NCBI RefSeq assembly: GCF_013450155.1
Contig: NZ_JACCKD010000004.1
Coordinates: 62,001-126,000 of the forward strand
Direction of reading: 5' to 3'
DNA length: 64,000 nt
From: Haloechinothrix aidingensis
Lineage (GTDB): Bacteria; Actinomycetota; Actinomycetes; Mycobacteriales; Pseudonocardiaceae
The position numbers and the translations under genes are program-made. This document shows positions 62,285 through 64,000 of the stretch, in pieces (position 1 is the first letter of the stretch; each line of letters starts with the position of its first letter). The notes under the pieces were generated by a model. That model had not been told where the DNA came from and searched no databases. It saw only the letters and a program-made list of their open reading frames with translations.

Positions 62285-62982
62285 CAGCAGCAGACACCAC
62301 GGAGCGTCTCAAGGCACTCGCCGAGCGGGGCGCGTCCGAGCTGGCCGAGGCCACCGCCGACGAGGCCCTGCGGTGGGCCGTCGAGGAGTTCGGCGAGCGC
62401 CTGATCGTGGCCTCCAACATGCAGGACGCGGTACTGATCGACCTCGCGGCCAACGTCAAACCGGACGTGGACGTGCTGTTCCTGGAGACCGGCTACCACT
62501 TCGCCGAGACGATCGGCACGCGCGACGCGATCGCCGCGACCTACCCGCGGATCCGCATCGTCAACGCCGAGGCCGAGCAGTCGGTCGCCGAGCAGGAGGC
62601 CGAGTTCGGCCTGCTGTACCAGACGCAGCCCGACAAGTGCTGCCACCTGCGCAAGGTCGTGCCACTGCAGCGCACCCTCGCCGGCTACGACGCGTGGGTC
62701 ACCGGGGTGCGCCGTACCGACGCCCCGACGCGGGCGAACACCCCGATCGTGCAGTGGGACAGCCGCAACGGGCTGGTGAAGATCAACCCGATCGCGCCGT
62801 GGACCGACGAGCAGTTCAACGCCTACATCGCCGAGCACGGCATCGTGGAGAACCCCCTGGTCACGGCCGGATACCCGTCCATAGGCTGCCAGCCGTGCAC
62901 CGCCAAGGTCGCCGCAGGGGACGACCCCCGCAGCGGGCGCTGGGTGGGTTCTGCCAAGACCGAATGCGGCCTGCACGCCTGA
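62281..62982 (+). CDS. cysH: Adenylylsulfate (APS) reductase
   Basis: 233 aa. PAPS/APS reductase fold with LIVASNMQDAVLIDLAANVK near residue 41 and FLETGYHFAET near 68. The paired cysteines DKCCHLRK near 120 and GCQPCTAK near 203 mark the 4Fe-4S binding, assimilatory APS reductase type; the catalytic Cys is in the C-terminal TECGLHA. It reduces APS to sulfite using thioredoxin. ATG overlaps the zinc-ribbon stop. Confidence 0.93.
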   Translation: MTAADTTERLKALAERGASELAEATADEALRWAVEEFGERLIVASNMQDAVLIDLAANVKPDVDVLFLETGYHFAETIGTRDAIAATYPRIRIVNAEAEQSVAEQEAEFGLLYQTQPDKCCHLRKVVPLQRTLAGYDAWVTGVRRTDAPTRANTPIVQWDSRNGLVKINPIAPWTDEQFNAYIAEHGIVENPLVTAGYPSIGCQPCTAKVAAGDDPRSGRWVGSAKTECGLHA

Positions 62983-62994
62983 GGGAAGGAAACC

Positions 62995-63939
62995 ATGACC
63001 GCTGAACACACCGCCGAGCCGGTCGCGCCCGGCTCGGGCCAGGACGCGGCGATCGACAACCTCGCCGCGCTGGAGTCCGAGGCGATCCACATCTTCCGCG
63101 AGGTGGCCGGGGAATTCGACCGCCCGGTGATCCTGTTCTCCGGTGGTAAGGACTCCACCGTGCTCCTGCACCTGGCCATCAAGGCGTTCTGGCCCGCTCC
63201 GGTGCCGTTCCCGCTGCTGCACGTCGACACCGGGCACAACTTCGACGAAGTGATCGAGTTCCGGGACCGGGTCGTGGAGAAGTACGGGCTACGGCTGGTC
63301 GTGGCCAAGGTGCAGGACTGGATCGACGACGGCCGCCTCACCGAGCGCCCGGACGGCACGCGCAACCCCCTGCAGACCACGCCGCTGCTGGACACCATCG
63401 GCGAGCACGGCTTCGACGCGGTGTTCGGTGGCGGCCGCAGGGACGAGGAACGCGCGCGCGCCAAGGAGCGCATCTTCAGCCTGCGCAACGCCTTCGGCCA
63501 GTGGGAGCCGCGCAGGCAACGTGCCGAGCTGTGGAACCTCTACAACGGACGGCACCGCCCCGGTGAGCACGTCCGGGTGTTCCCGCTGTCCAACTGGACC
63601 GAGTTCGATGTGTGGAACTACATCGCGCGGGAGAAGGTCGAGCTGCCGTCCATCTACTTCGCGCACCAGCGCGACGTGTACCTGCGGGACGGCATGTGGC
63701 TCACCGAGGGGCCGTGGGGTGGCCCGCGCGACGGCGAGGACGTGCACACCAGGACGGTCCGGTACCGCACCGTGGGTGATGGTTCCTGCACCGGCGCGGT
63801 CGAGTCCACGGCCACGACGATCGAAGAGGTCATCGCCGAGGTACAGGCCAGCAGGTTGACCGAACGTGGCGCCACCCGAGCGGACGACCGCATGTCCGAG
63901 GCCGCCATGGAGGACCGCAAGCGTGAGGGGTACTTCTGA
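62995..63939 (+). CDS. cysD: Sulfate adenylyltransferase subunit 2
   Basis: 314 aa. The PP-loop motif VILFSGGKDSTVLLHLAIKA lies near residue 42, with LLHVDTGHNFDEVIEFRD near 79, FGGGRRDEERARAKERIFSL near 142 and VFPLSNWTEFDVWNYIARE near 195. It makes APS from ATP and sulfate with CysN. GGAAGG precedes the ATG and cysN follows after two bases. Confidence 0.95.
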   Translation: MTAEHTAEPVAPGSGQDAAIDNLAALESEAIHIFREVAGEFDRPVILFSGGKDSTVLLHLAIKAFWPAPVPFPLLHVDTGHNFDEVIEFRDRVVEKYGLRLVVAKVQDWIDDGRLTERPDGTRNPLQTTPLLDTIGEHGFDAVFGGGRRDEERARAKERIFSLRNAFGQWEPRRQRAELWNLYNGRHRPGEHVRVFPLSNWTEFDVWNYIAREKVELPSIYFAHQRDVYLRDGMWLTEGPWGGPRDGEDVHTRTVRYRTVGDGSCTGAVESTATTIEEVIAEVQASRLTERGATRADDRMSEAAMEDRKREGYF

Positions 63940-63941
63940 TC

Positions 63942-64000
63942 ATGAGTTCACTGTTGAGGCTGGCCACGGCGGGCAGTGTGGACGACGGCAAGTCCACGCT
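63942..64000 (+). CDS. cysN: Sulfate adenylyltransferase subunit 1, N-terminal fragment
   Basis: Only the first 19 codons are in the window. They read MSSLLRLATAGSVDDGKST, with the GTPase P-loop GSVDDGKST exactly as in CysN/CysNC. The gene continues off the right edge. It is the GTPase partner of CysD; whether a CysC kinase domain is fused cannot be seen. Confidence 0.9.
   Translation, partial: MSSLLRLATAGSVDDGKST

Overview
The window is high-GC, densely packed DNA with frequent GTG starts and many ATGA/GTGA gene overlaps. Its housekeeping blocks (dnaG, dgt, glyS-smtB-zur, uppS-recO, era-ybeY-phoH, hrcA-dnaJ-rsmE, hemW, sir-cysH-cysDN) are the ones found near one another in Mycobacterium tuberculosis and other actinomycetes. 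The DUF397 protein, the ECF41-type sigma factors and the repeat types suggest a filamentous actinomycete, perhaps Pseudonocardiaceae. That family-level placement is inference.

Layout. 1-9.0 kb: a sugar or amino-sugar locus. A minus-strand operon (SIS isomerase, ROK kinase, PfkB kinase, class II aldolase) diverges from a DeoR regulator, which is followed by a complete ABC importer. 9.1-17.9 kb: DUF397 protein, amino-acid racemase, two TetR regulators, a lipid-type operon resembling the mycobacterial mymA region (alpha/beta hydrolase, SDR, ferritin-like diiron protein, Baeyer-Villiger-type monooxygenase), and an ECF sigma factor with a peroxiredoxin-like protein. 17.9-19.4 kb: an IS481-family insertion sequence with a target duplication, ending against a tRNA-Met gene. 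19.7-24.0 kb: an AT-richer genomic island at tRNA-Asn, bounded by att repeats of about 80 bp. It carries an Abi-alpha-like protein, a three-gene operon (TIR-like protein, small protein, membrane protein), a truncated XRE regulator and the last part of a tyrosine integrase.

24.2-44.5 kb: core genes, namely tam, dnaG, an ECF41 sigma factor converging on a carboxymuconolactone-decarboxylase-like gene, a serpin coupled to dgt, glyS, smtB-zur, uppS, recO, an RDD membrane protein, era, a degenerate cytidine deaminase, a CorC/HlyC protein, ybeY, phoH and a HIT protein. 44.5-55.5 kb: an IclR regulator with a degenerate acetyl-CoA-synthetase-like protein, divergent from a seven-gene operon that encodes a full Liv-type ABC importer and two CoA ligases. 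Two near-identical IclR-like palindromes lie between them. 55.5-60.1 kb: rsmE, dnaJ, hrcA, hemW. 60.2-64 kb: sulfate assimilation (leader peptide, sulfite reductase, zinc-ribbon protein, cysH, cysD, start of cysN).

Three repeat families overlay this map: a long palindrome (27.65, 44.5 and 55.4 kb), a 22-bp tandem repeat (10.1 and 19.5 kb) and a 36-bp tandem repeat that forms the 5' end of hemW. The strongest candidate for an undescribed system is the TIR / small protein / RipA-type membrane protein operon in the tRNA-Asn island.
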